Assembly: GCF_000011185.1 (NCBI RefSeq)
Contig: NC_002689.2
Span: forward strand, 1,520,805-1,584,804
DNA from: Thermoplasma volcanium GSS1
GTDB lineage: Archaea; Thermoplasmatota; Thermoplasmata; Thermoplasmatales; Thermoplasmataceae
Length of the DNA: 64,000 nt
Direction: 5' to 3'
The position numbers and the translations under genes are program-made. The notes under the pieces were generated by a model that was given only the letters and a program-made list of their open reading frames with translations, was not told where the DNA came from and did not search any database. This document shows, piece after piece, positions 43,843-50,992 of this stretch (positions are counted from its first letter, which is position 1; the number at the start of each line of letters is the position of its first letter).

Positions 43843-44502
43843 CTAAGGAACGGCATCTTTTCTTCTCTTCCCGTAGGTAAAAGGAAAGGCTTTCCAGTCC
43901 TTGTATTCGCTGGCATCAAGCTTTTTTCTGAAGAAACCGTAGTAGGTTCCACAGTTCAGGCAGTAGTATTCAGAGGTTTCCATGAAATTTCTTGCAAAAA
44001 ACAAGAACTCTGCCTTGTTCATATCCTTAAGGATGTTCTTGAACCTGCATCTCCCACAAAAAAACACAGTTTTCAGTCTTCTGCTTTCATCAGTGCCATA
44101 GTAAAGGTTGGCTACCTTAACCCACATTGAGAATAGGTCGGATATCTTCTCCTTTGTAAGGGGGTCGTCATGCAGAATGAACTCCCTGTTGACAAAATAC
44201 ACTTTTTTGTTCTTATGGATGTCATACTCAACATTGAGCATTTTCCACTTCTTCGCGAGACCATTGATGTGGTTCCAGTAAAACTTTCTGTCCTTTCCAA
44301 ATTCTTCCTGAAGTTTATCAATCAGCTTGGCTTGTATTGGCGTAATTCCAAGAAGGTTGAAAATATTGAGGATTCCAATCACCCTGGCATCCCAGATGTC
44401 GGGTAGAGTGTAGTAGAATATGCTCTGGAATCCTTCTACAAAATAGTTAGCCCATATCTCGTTCCTTGGAAGTTCCTTTGGTATCTTTATTTCGTCATTC
44501 AT
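43843..44502 (-). CDS. Hypothetical protein with C-terminal zinc ribbon
   Basis: 219 aa. The C-terminal zinc site is formed by CGRC (about 155-158) and CLNC (about 186-189). N-terminal part (about 60-130) could be a winged helix (LGITPIQAKLIDKLQEEFGKDRKFYWNHINGLAKKWKMLNVEYD). The ATG overlaps the stop of the integrase fragment. Likely a DNA-binding regulator of the element; family not recognised. Confidence 0.6.
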   Translation of the reverse strand: MNDEIKIPKELPRNEIWANYFVEGFQSIFYYTLPDIWDARVIGILNIFNLLGITPIQAKLIDKLQEEFGKDRKFYWNHINGLAKKWKMLNVEYDIHKNKKVYFVNREFILHDDPLTKEKISDLFSMWVKVANLYYGTDESRRLKTVFFCGRCRFKNILKDMNKAEFLFFARNFMETSEYYCLNCGTYYGFFRKKLDASEYKDWKAFPFTYGKRRKDAVP

Positions 44503-44816
44503 CAGAATGGCAGCCTCATTATAGCCTTTCCAGTCAGCAATACAGCCTCAAAGTCGTATCCCTCGCTGATATACTGCTCTATCTCATCTACGGGTATGAC
44601 TTTCTGCTTCGCTCCGTTCTCCGTCATTTTCCCTCCTACCTTATCTCGTAATAACTGCTGAAAGTTCTCATTGCTTACGCTTGTAAGGTCTATCTTATCT
44701 ATCTCTTCCTGCTTATAGCCCACGGCAGAAAGAAGCTGCTGCAAATACAGCCTTGCATTCTCCTCGGATACATCGCTTATCCTCGTTTCAAGGAATTTAA
44801 GGCATTTTCATTATAG
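44502..44816 (-). pseudogene. Integrase C-terminal fragment plus a second tiny 3'-end remnant
   Basis: 44502-44797 encodes LKFLETRISDVSEENARLYLQQLLSAVGYKQEEIDKIDLTSVSNENFQQLLRDKVGGKM...KAIMRLPF, matching the last about 98 residues of the intact integrase. Immediately beyond, 44801-44816 repeats the last 16 bases of an integrase gene (GGCATTTTCATTATAG). Two 3' ends are therefore stacked, evidence of repeated recombination at this point, and the whole forms a direct repeat with the true integrase end across cassette 4. Confidence 0.8.
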
Positions 44817-44868
44817 TTTTCACGCTGAGAAATGTACAAAGATTCGATTGTGGTCAGTCAAACCAAAA

Positions 44869-45081
44869 TCAAGTCGATTTCTTTTCATCTTCAATGTTAA
44901 TGCCACTTGATGAAATGGACAGTGCGACAAAATGAGTGCTGTTGCCTATTACATAAGCAAGGTCAAAGAGATACAGGTAATTTGAAACGCTCTTAAATAA
45001 GAACGATAATACATTGATTATGAGGGTAACTATCGATATGATGATAACCAGAATGATGTGATATACATATCTGTTCAGCAT
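44869..45081 (-). CDS. Two-helix membrane protein of cassette 4
   Basis: 70 aa: hydrophobic segments about 6-30 and 35-55, tail SSSGINIEDEKKST. Homologous to the decayed copies at 25849 and 27590, so it is a standard last gene of the cassette. Its ATG lies ten bases after the previous stop. Function unknown. Confidence 0.65.
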   Translation of the reverse strand: MLNRYVYHIILVIIISIVTLIINVLSFLFKSVSNYLYLFDLAYVIGNSTHFVALSISSSGINIEDEKKST

Positions 45082-45090
45082 CTCGCTTTA

Positions 45091-45267
45091 CTACCTCCTA
45101 TAGATTTTCTTGTACACAAAATATGCAGTGATGAGAATTATCATCGTGGGTATCACTGCATAGTAAGCAAATTCATTTATTGGAAAATAGTAGTAAGCAA
45201 CTTGGTCATAAATGAAAACGGCTATAACGAAAGTGAGTATGATGTATCGAGGTAAGTTTGATTGCAT
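45091..45267 (-). CDS. Two-helix membrane protein of cassette 4
   Basis: 58 aa from ATG 45267: MQSNLPRYIILTFVIAVFIYDQVAYYYFPINEFAYYAVIPTMIILITAYFVYKKIYRR. The frame is open to 45336, but that part overlaps the upstream gene and is not conserved. Similar to 29637-29846. Confidence 0.6.
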   Translation of the reverse strand: MQSNLPRYIILTFVIAVFIYDQVAYYYFPINEFAYYAVIPTMIILITAYFVYKKIYRR

Positions 45268-45277
45268 CCAGTTCGCC

Positions 45278-45532
45278 CTACTGTTTTTTCCCAGATTTTC
45301 CAAATATTTCACTTGTTCTCTTTTGGAGTTTACCACTTTTTGCTCCTAGGATAAGGCCTATAGCGAGAACTACCAATGAAATCAGGAATGCCAGTCCTCC
45401 GTAGAGAAATGTATAAGCAAGAACAGTTCCGTTGGAGTGAAAGACTGCCCCGATTGCCAAAACTACAAGGGATACAATAAAAAGTACCGTTCCTACGGTA
45501 ATTGTTCTATTTATAGCATGAAATTTTACCAT
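45278..45532 (-). CDS. Two-helix membrane protein of cassette 4 (MVKFH family)
   Basis: 84 aa, MVKFHAINRTITVGTVLFIV..., strongly similar to 26317-26565; two membrane helices and a basic tail GAKSGKLQKRTSEIFGKSGKKQ. GAGATGAT lies three bases before the ATG. Confidence 0.7.
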   Translation of the reverse strand: MVKFHAINRTITVGTVLFIVSLVVLAIGAVFHSNGTVLAYTFLYGGLAFLISLVVLAIGLILGAKSGKLQKRTSEIFGKSGKKQ

Positions 45533-45541
45533 CGCATCATC

Positions 45542-46069
45542 TCATTTATAATCATTCTTGAATTTCTTAATGAAGTCAAGCATTTGTTCCTCCTTTGATC
45601 CATGCTTTCCAATATAGTTGTAAAAGCCTTCCTCGTCTAATTCTCCGGCGATATACTTATTCGCAGCTTCGTTAAGTTTTCTTGTATGTTTTGTCGTTCC
45701 GTAAGGCTTCCTGATGAACAGATTACTGTATTCTACGGTCTTTCCGTCAGGGGATTTTACCGCACCTGGCAGATCAGAGAGAATATCGTGATCAGTTTTC
45801 CACATTCTGGTACCCTGAATCCTATTTTGTCTCACCACTCTTGTGAAGCCCCCTGAGCCGAGTATTCCAATAACCGGATTTACCCCATAATCTCGAGCCC
45901 TGAAAGCACCATATAAAAGAAGTGAAAGACCTATCCCAAAAGGTACAAAGAATCCAAGAAAAGAACCAAGATAACTGTATATTAGTATCTTTGGATACTT
46001 TAGAGAGACCACGAGATCGACGATCATTATTGCGATACCAATACTCACGTATGCCAGCCTATATCTCAT
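45542..46069 (-). CDS. Membrane protein of cassette 4 (MRYRLAYVS family)
   Basis: 175 aa, nearly identical to 26575-27102 (differences mostly in the first 75 residues). Membrane part 5-70; cytosolic part with GSGGFTRVVRQNRIQGTRMWKTDHDIL and a C-terminal helical pair GELDEEGFYNYIGKHGSKEEQML. It follows the Cys-rich precursor by 45 bases. It is the largest cassette protein and the best candidate for an immunity or export factor. Confidence 0.75.
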   Translation of the reverse strand: MRYRLAYVSIGIAIMIVDLVVSLKYPKILIYSYLGSFLGFFVPFGIGLSLLLYGAFRARDYGVNPVIGILGSGGFTRVVRQNRIQGTRMWKTDHDILSDLPGAVKSPDGKTVEYSNLFIRKPYGTTKHTRKLNEAANKYIAGELDEEGFYNYIGKHGSKEEQMLDFIKKFKNDYK

Positions 46070-46114
46070 CGAGATTTCACCTTAAATTATATGAAAGAAT
46101 AGTTATTTAAGTTC

Positions 46115-46756
46115 TTATAGAGAACATCCAATTGCTTTCTCACATATATAGTCTGCACCAAGTTCACACGCTACGTGAACGCCAATATCTATTACTGTTT
46201 GAAGGACAACATCGCAGATCGATGCCACGACTCCAAAACAGACAACATAAACAATAGGGTCTTCTATGAATTCCAGACATACAATACCCGATGCCTCTTC
46301 GCAAGCCAAGTCCTCAGAAACACCATCTGCGAGAAGTGTACAGAGCACCGTTCCAAGAGCATGGCAGATAAGACACTCAATGGCATTTGGGTCTGATTTT
46401 ACATTCGAGAGAGCGACATCTTTGTTAGTAGTTGTAACCCTGTCATTTGAGTTCAGTCCGCTTCCCTCAACATGGACAATTTTCTTCCCATTGATTGTGT
46501 CAATGTACTTTGTCTTGAATTTATTGGTTATTGTTTTCCCGCTATGCTGTATTACGTATGTAATCGAGGCATTTGATGAAGTTTCTCCCTCGATAATATA
46601 CTTCCAGTTAAGGATTGCTCCAGGGCCCTCTTTAAATTGCACGACCGTAACTCCCTCGGTTACGTTTGTTGCTCCTACCTTGTAGGTCTCAGTATGTGGC
46701 ACGCTTATTTTGGTAATTTTCCTGCCTTTTGCATCAAAACAATTACTGCAGCTCAT
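46115..46756 (-). CDS. Halocin C8-like Cys-rich precursor (cassette 4)
   Basis: 213 aa. N-terminus MSCSNCFDAKGRK, then a beta-rich domain to about 120. The C-terminal about 85 residues are hydrophobic with 10 Cys: C-x2-C-x7-C (CLICHALGTVLC), LLADG, ..., and C-x7-C-x5-C (CELGADYICEKAIGC). It aligns with 30122-30742 across both domains. Ten cysteines is also the number I recall for mature halocin C8. No signal peptide is seen. A saposin-like or other disulfide helix bundle is the alternative. Leaderless start from the promoter at 46771-46787. Confidence 0.7.
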   Translation of the reverse strand: MSCSNCFDAKGRKITKISVPHTETYKVGATNVTEGVTVVQFKEGPGAILNWKYIIEGETSSNASITYVIQHSGKTITNKFKTKYIDTINGKKIVHVEGSGLNSNDRVTTTNKDVALSNVKSDPNAIECLICHALGTVLCTLLADGVSEDLACEEASGIVCLEFIEDPIVYVVCFGVVASICDVVLQTVIDIGVHVACELGADYICEKAIGCSL

Positions 46757-46770
46757 AATTTATGAATAAA

Positions 46771-46787
46771 ATCATCTTATAAAAATG
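46771..46787 (-). promoter_or_regulatory. Leaderless promoter of the cassette 4 precursor
   Basis: Minus-strand CATTTTTATAAGATGAT followed by the ATG about 15-20 bases later; nearly the same sequence precedes the truncated copy at 27328 (TTTTTATAAC, 27344-27360) and the gene at 29213. Confidence 0.6.
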
Positions 46788-46947
46788 TTTTCATATTATA
46801 TATTGCGGCATAAGAGCATAGAAATAATCGCATGTTTCTGCTTTTGTCACTTTAGCTAAAGGAGTTATGTTTATTACTTTCATGCATAATGCGAACGAGA
46901 GCCTATAACTCTATGTACCTTCATTTATCGAAACCTATATAGTCGGA

Positions 46948-48237
46948 CTAAAACGGCATTTTCATTATAGCCTTTCCGTTGGGCAGAACTGCCTGAAACT
47001 CGTATCCTTCGCCGAGGAGCTTCTCGATCTCATTCATGGAAACGAGCCTCTGCTTCGAGCCGTTGCTTGCCATTGCACCTGCTACTTTGTCCCTCAGCAG
47101 CTTCTGGAAATCCTCTGTGCTTGTCTCTGCAAGATTCATCTTGTCTATCTCGTCCTGCCTGTATCCCACGGCAGAAAGAAGCTGCTGCTGCAAATACAGC
47201 CTTGCATTCTCCTCGGATACATCGCTTATCCTCGTTTCAAGGAACTTGGTGCATTTGTTGTAGGACTCCCTCATTTCATCGATGATATCCGGCGGCAATC
47301 GCTTGTTTGTTGAATAGCGAGCCTCAATGTCGCCCTTGTGGCCCATTATGAACTGCCTCCAGGGATGCGAGATCAAGCCTTTCGATTCTGCAATGTCCAG
47401 AGCTGTTGAGAAATAAGCTCTCAATACATAAGGACGCATCTTCAACCCTGCCTGCTCTATAGCTTCCCTTATGTCCCTCGTTACAAGCGTTGTCCTCAAG
47501 AATGCATTCTTCTTGACGCCTCTGACATCGAACTGCAATAATGGAGATTCATAGGTGAGCTCTTCTCCCTGCTTTCTTCTCTCATCAAGGTATTCCCTGA
47601 TGTATGTCGTGCCTTCCTCTCCAATGAAGCTGAAATAATGGTGTCTTGCTTTGCTCAGCTTGCTCTTAACCATAACTGTAGCAGGAATCTTGTCAAACTG
47701 GATTTCATCTGACAGCTTCAGTTCCTTGAGGTCGCCAAGCCTGAGGCCGTCGGTGCCTTCGTAATCTCCCAAAGACTCTGGTCTTAAGCCTGAAAATGCC
47801 ATGATCGCTATGGCTACTCTGCCTCTTGAAGTAGCTTTCCTTAGAATTCGAGCCAGCTCCTCTTTGCTCGGAACCCTCTCGTTAACGATTGTTGGTGTTT
47901 CGTTTTCCCCTGCTATGTTAACGGTTAACTGCAAACGGATATCGTTAAACTTCAGCCATGATAGTATGACCTTCTTGAATCTTGCAATGTATGATCCAGC
48001 TTTGCCTTCCTTTTCCATCTTCCTGACAAAATCCGTAAACTCATAACGGAAATCCTTCTCGTTGGCTCTGGCTTTATTCAGGATTCCATGTGGTGTTGTT
48101 CCAGTAAGCTCGCAATAGTGGCCAAGATTCCTCAATGCTACCGTTGCCGTTAAAACTGATTTCGCCTTAAGGTTCTCAAACCATCTTCGTACATCCTCGT
48201 CCAGAAGCAGTTCACGATACTTCGGTTGCATGGTCAT
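46948..48237 (-). CDS. int: Tyrosine recombinase/integrase
   Basis: 429 aa. N-terminal SAM-like DNA-binding domain (about 1-115), catalytic domain about 125-330: first Arg in AFSGLRPESLGDYEG, RAYFSTALDIAES (second Arg), MGHKGDIEARYS with the His and nucleophile Tyr. A C-terminal helical extension follows (330-429, NARLYLQQQLLSAVGYRQDEIDK...). It is intact, unlike SSV-type integrases that are split by integration, since it lies wholly inside the element, 46 bases from attR. It drives integration at the tRNA-Ala 3' end. GTTAAC sites near 47885 and 47918 lie inside the gene and are probably chance. Confidence 0.92.
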   Translation of the reverse strand: MTMQPKYRELLLDEDVRRWFENLKAKSVLTATVALRNLGHYCELTGTTPHGILNKARANEKDFRYEFTDFVRKMEKEGKAGSYIARFKKVILSWLKFNDIRLQLTVNIAGENETPTIVNERVPSKEELARILRKATSRGRVAIAIMAFSGLRPESLGDYEGTDGLRLGDLKELKLSDEIQFDKIPATVMVKSKLSKARHHYFSFIGEEGTTYIREYLDERRKQGEELTYESPLLQFDVRGVKKNAFLRTTLVTRDIREAIEQAGLKMRPYVLRAYFSTALDIAESKGLISHPWRQFIMGHKGDIEARYSTNKRLPPDIIDEMRESYNKCTKFLETRISDVSEENARLYLQQQLLSAVGYRQDEIDKMNLAETSTEDFQKLLRDKVAGAMASNGSKQRLVSMNEIEKLLGEGYEFQAVLPNGKAIMKMPF

Positions 48238-48283
48238 GAGAACATATCGACTGGTGGCATAATAAGTATTCGATTAATAGATT

Positions 48284-48305
48284 AAATGGACCGGTCGGGA
48301 TTTGA
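48284..48305 (+). repeat. attR within tRNA-Ala
   Basis: 22 bases identical to 16351-16372; includes 3' end and T-arm start of the tRNA on the minus strand. The tRNA gene is left intact by the insertion. Confidence 0.85.
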
Positions 48306-48358
48306 ACCCGAGGCCTCCTGCTTGCGAAGCAGGCGATCTACCGCTGATCTACCGGCCC
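48287..48358 (-). tRNA. tRNA-Ala (anticodon CGC)
   Basis: 72 nt. Acceptor GGGCCGG/CCGGTCC with one G-U pair, D arm GATC-AGCGGTA-GATC, anticodon stem CCTGC/GCAGG with loop TTCGCAA (anticodon CGC, reads GCG), T arm TCGGG-TTCAAAT-CCCGA, discriminator A, no CCA. It is the integration target of the element. Confidence 0.95.
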
Positions 48359-48390
48359 ATTCACTATTTATATATACGCATTTATGATAG

Positions 48391-49932
48391 ATGCTTGTGA
48401 ATATAGAACCAAGGGAATATCAAATCAACGTATATAAAAATTCGATAGACAAAAACACGCTAATAGTTATGCCCACCGGCCTTGGTAAAACACTTATAGC
48501 TGCAATGTTAATAGAGAAATTCTTCAAAGAAAATAAAAAGTCTATATTCCTGGCTCCCACTAAACCTCTGGTACTTCAGCATATGGCAACACTCGTAAAA
48601 GTTCTTGGCCTTAACAATAACGAAATATGCGCATTCACTGGTGAAGTTGATTCGCAAGAGCGTGAGTTAAGGTGGGTTACCGGCAAAATTTTCGTTTCAA
48701 CGCCCCAAGTTGTGCTTAACGATATGAAATCCGGCATAATCGACATAACTAGGTTCGACTTGATCGTGTTTGATGAAGCCCACAGGGCAGTTGGAAATTA
48801 TGCGTATGTCGACATTGCCTCAGAGTTCTTAGAATACAAGAAAAAGCTAATCATAGGATTAACTGCGAGCCCTGGGGGTGAAAAAGGAAGATTCCAGGAG
48901 ATAGTAAAAAACCTTGGAATAGAAAATGTAGTAGTAAAAACGGAAAAGGATGAAGATGTTAGGAAATACATAAAAAGCATAGAGATGCACCTAATAAAGC
49001 TGAAGGAACCTGATCAGTGCGGAGCGATCAAGGATTTACTAAAGAGTGCACTTGATTCTGTTCTGAAACCTTTGAAGGATCAGGGCATAAAGGTTGGAAG
49101 GACTAGAAAGGATATGGCCGAGAGCATTCAAAACCTGATAAACAGGGCTAAAGAAGACAGATCCCTATTCCCACTTGTAAGGCACTTGACAGCTGCAATA
49201 AGGATCGATTATATAATAGAGTACATAGAAACACAAGGGCTAGATGTTGCTTATCAGTATGTAAAGGATATGGAGGAAAGCCAGGACCAATCCATAAAGC
49301 GCGCATACTCTATGATGAAGAGTTTAGACGATTTCCGAAAGGCCATAGAAAACATGAAGAACGTACTGCCAGGATATAGAAACCCAAAGATGATGAAGGT
49401 ACTAGAGATATGCCAGGAAAAGGTTATTGCAGGGGAAAGGGCCATAGTATTTACTCACTTCAGGGCTACTTCAGACATGTTGCTTGCTTATCTGAAAAAT
49501 TCGTCGGATAAAATTAAGCCTGTAAGGTTTATAGGGCAGGCAGATAGGGGGACTGATGTCGGCCTCTCCCAGGAAGAACAAAGACAGATAATAGAACAGT
49601 TTAGGAACGGGACATACAATGTACTTATAGCGACAAGCATAGCTGAGGAGGGCCTAGACATACCGGATACCGATGTTGTTGTGTTTTATGAAGCTGTGCC
49701 ATCAGAGATCAGGTTCATACAGAGGAAAGGGAGGACTGGCAGGAGCAGGAGCGGCGAGGTCTATATATTGGTGTACGAAAATTCAAGGGATATGGCATAC
49801 TATTACAGGAGCCTTAAAAAAGTCTCGATGATGAATCGCAACATAATGGAATATAGAGACGAACATCCATATACTAAGAATGAGAGACAGGAAAACTCGA
49901 ATAACGGCCAGAGGACTATATTCGATTTTTAA
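48391..49932 (+). CDS. Hef/FANCM-type DNA helicase without the nuclease domain
   Basis: 513 aa. SF2 helicase that remodels stalled forks. Walker A MPTGLGKTLIAAM (about 29-41), motif II VFDEAHRAVG (about 127), motif III GLTASPGG, insert domain about 200-340, motif IV FTHFRATSDML, motif V ATSIAEEGLDIP, motif VI QRKGRTGRS. Full Hef has an additional XPF nuclease and HhH part of about 230 aa; here the protein ends right after a linker in QRTIFDF, a PCNA-interacting (PIP-like) motif. PIP-mediated recruitment is inference, made likelier by the RFC gene next door. Confidence 0.88.
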   Translation: MLVNIEPREYQINVYKNSIDKNTLIVMPTGLGKTLIAAMLIEKFFKENKKSIFLAPTKPLVLQHMATLVKVLGLNNNEICAFTGEVDSQERELRWVTGKIFVSTPQVVLNDMKSGIIDITRFDLIVFDEAHRAVGNYAYVDIASEFLEYKKKLIIGLTASPGGEKGRFQEIVKNLGIENVVVKTEKDEDVRKYIKSIEMHLIKLKEPDQCGAIKDLLKSALDSVLKPLKDQGIKVGRTRKDMAESIQNLINRAKEDRSLFPLVRHLTAAIRIDYIIEYIETQGLDVAYQYVKDMEESQDQSIKRAYSMMKSLDDFRKAIENMKNVLPGYRNPKMMKVLEICQEKVIAGERAIVFTHFRATSDMLLAYLKNSSDKIKPVRFIGQADRGTDVGLSQEEQRQIIEQFRNGTYNVLIATSIAEEGLDIPDTDVVVFYEAVPSEIRFIQRKGRTGRSRSGEVYILVYENSRDMAYYYRSLKKVSMMNRNIMEYRDEHPYTKNERQENSNNGQRTIFDF

Positions 49933-49934
49933 AG

Positions 49935-50891
49935 TCAGTTTATTTTGCTTCCAATATCTGCTATTCTTGCTATAAGGGCATCAAGCTGGATCCTGTCGTT
50001 CGATCCTTCAACAATTCTAAACTCTGCATCAGCAAGCGCCTTTATTATTTCTATCTTCTGCTTCGGAGGTACAACGCTCGCCCTTACTATCGAATGGACA
50101 CTTTTGACTATATCTATGCCAGACAAACCATCTTCTATCATCATCTTATCCACAATCTGCCTTGCCTCGTCAAATAATCCATTTATTGCTCTGGATATTA
50201 GCTTGTTTACGCTCTCAGGACTTGCATAACCTATTATCTCGTATATTTTCTTTGGTGATATCTCACCTGATGTGTAGACCGCCTGGAGCACATTTATGGC
50301 TTTCCTCATGTCACCACCGGAAACTTCAACCATTGCTTCCATGCTCTCATCGTCTATGGTGAAGCCTTCATTCTTTGCAATCTCGTTTAATTTCTTCTTT
50401 ATAAACTCGTCTTGGACGGGCCTGAACCTCATTACCACAGTCCTTGACTGTATAGGAGGTATGATCTTGGAAGAATAGTTGCAGGCAAATACGAATCTCG
50501 TTGTTTCAGAATACATCTCCATTGTCCTTCTCAACGCCGCCTGAGCCTCCGCTGTCAACTGATCCGCTTCGTCTAGGAAAAGGATCTTAAATCCCAGCGG
50601 ATTAGAAGGCCTTATTCTTGCGATGTCCTTTATCTTGTTACGTATAACATCTATACCGTTCTCGTTTGAAGCATTCATTTCAATGAAGTTTTCCTTCCAG
50701 GATTCGCCGAACAGCTCAATGGCGAGTGCAATGGCCGTTGAGGTCTTTCCAGTACCAACAGATCCAGCGAAGAGGAGGTGCGGGAGCTCTTTTTTCTCAA
50801 CGAAAGACTTTAACTTTTGTATATTTTCGTCTTCACCGTAAATTTCAGATAAGCTTTTCGGTCTATACTTTTCAGTCCAAATTTCAATCAT
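49935..50891 (-). CDS. rfcS: Replication factor C small subunit
   Basis: 318 aa from ATG 50891 (MIEIWTEKYRPKSLSEIYG, the conserved RFC start; the frame to 50927 adds 12 residues). Clamp loader ATPase that opens PCNA. RFC boxes: II EKYRPK, III/Walker A FAGSVGTGKTSTA, V FLDEADQLTAEAQAALRRTME, VI FVFACNYSSKIIPPIQSR (SRC-like, here QSR). The P-loop is GSVGTGKTS, slightly off the common GPPGTGKTT. Convergent with the helicase gene (two-base gap). Confidence 0.95.
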   Translation of the reverse strand: MIEIWTEKYRPKSLSEIYGEDENIQKLKSFVEKKELPHLLFAGSVGTGKTSTAIALAIELFGESWKENFIEMNASNENGIDVIRNKIKDIARIRPSNPLGFKILFLDEADQLTAEAQAALRRTMEMYSETTRFVFACNYSSKIIPPIQSRTVVMRFRPVQDEFIKKKLNEIAKNEGFTIDDESMEAMVEVSGGDMRKAINVLQAVYTSGEISPKKIYEIIGYASPESVNKLISRAINGLFDEARQIVDKMMIEDGLSGIDIVKSVHSIVRASVVPPKQKIEIIKALADAEFRIVEGSNDRIQLDALIARIADIGSKIN

Positions 50892-50992
50892 GGTGATACC
50901 CGAGCCATGAACATAATGAGCCAACACTATAATTTTTTTGCCTAGTTAGTAAGATAAAAAAATTAAATAATGTCGCTTAGTTTACATCGATA

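Larger units (their letters stand above)
16351..48305. mobile_element. Composite integrative element(s) in tRNA-Ala(CGC)
   Basis: About 32 kb bounded by a 22-bp direct repeat of the tRNA-Ala 3' end, with a tyrosine integrase gene next to the intact tRNA. It carries an Orc1/Cdc6-like initiator, ParA, HerA-like ATPase, serine recombinase, two type III restriction systems, antitoxin genes, four Cys-rich/membrane cassettes and transposase remnants. An internal degenerate att copy at 29300 splits it into A (16351-29340, decayed) and B (29300-48305, nearly complete). A Cdc6-like gene also occurs, as I recall, on the Thermoplasma plasmid pTA1, so an integrated plasmid is plausible. Confidence 0.85.

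Noticed and set aside
47880..47935. GTTAAC motifs inside the integrase gene as extra partition sites
   Set aside because: Only single, imperfect half sites within coding sequence; unlike the clustered sites near parA.
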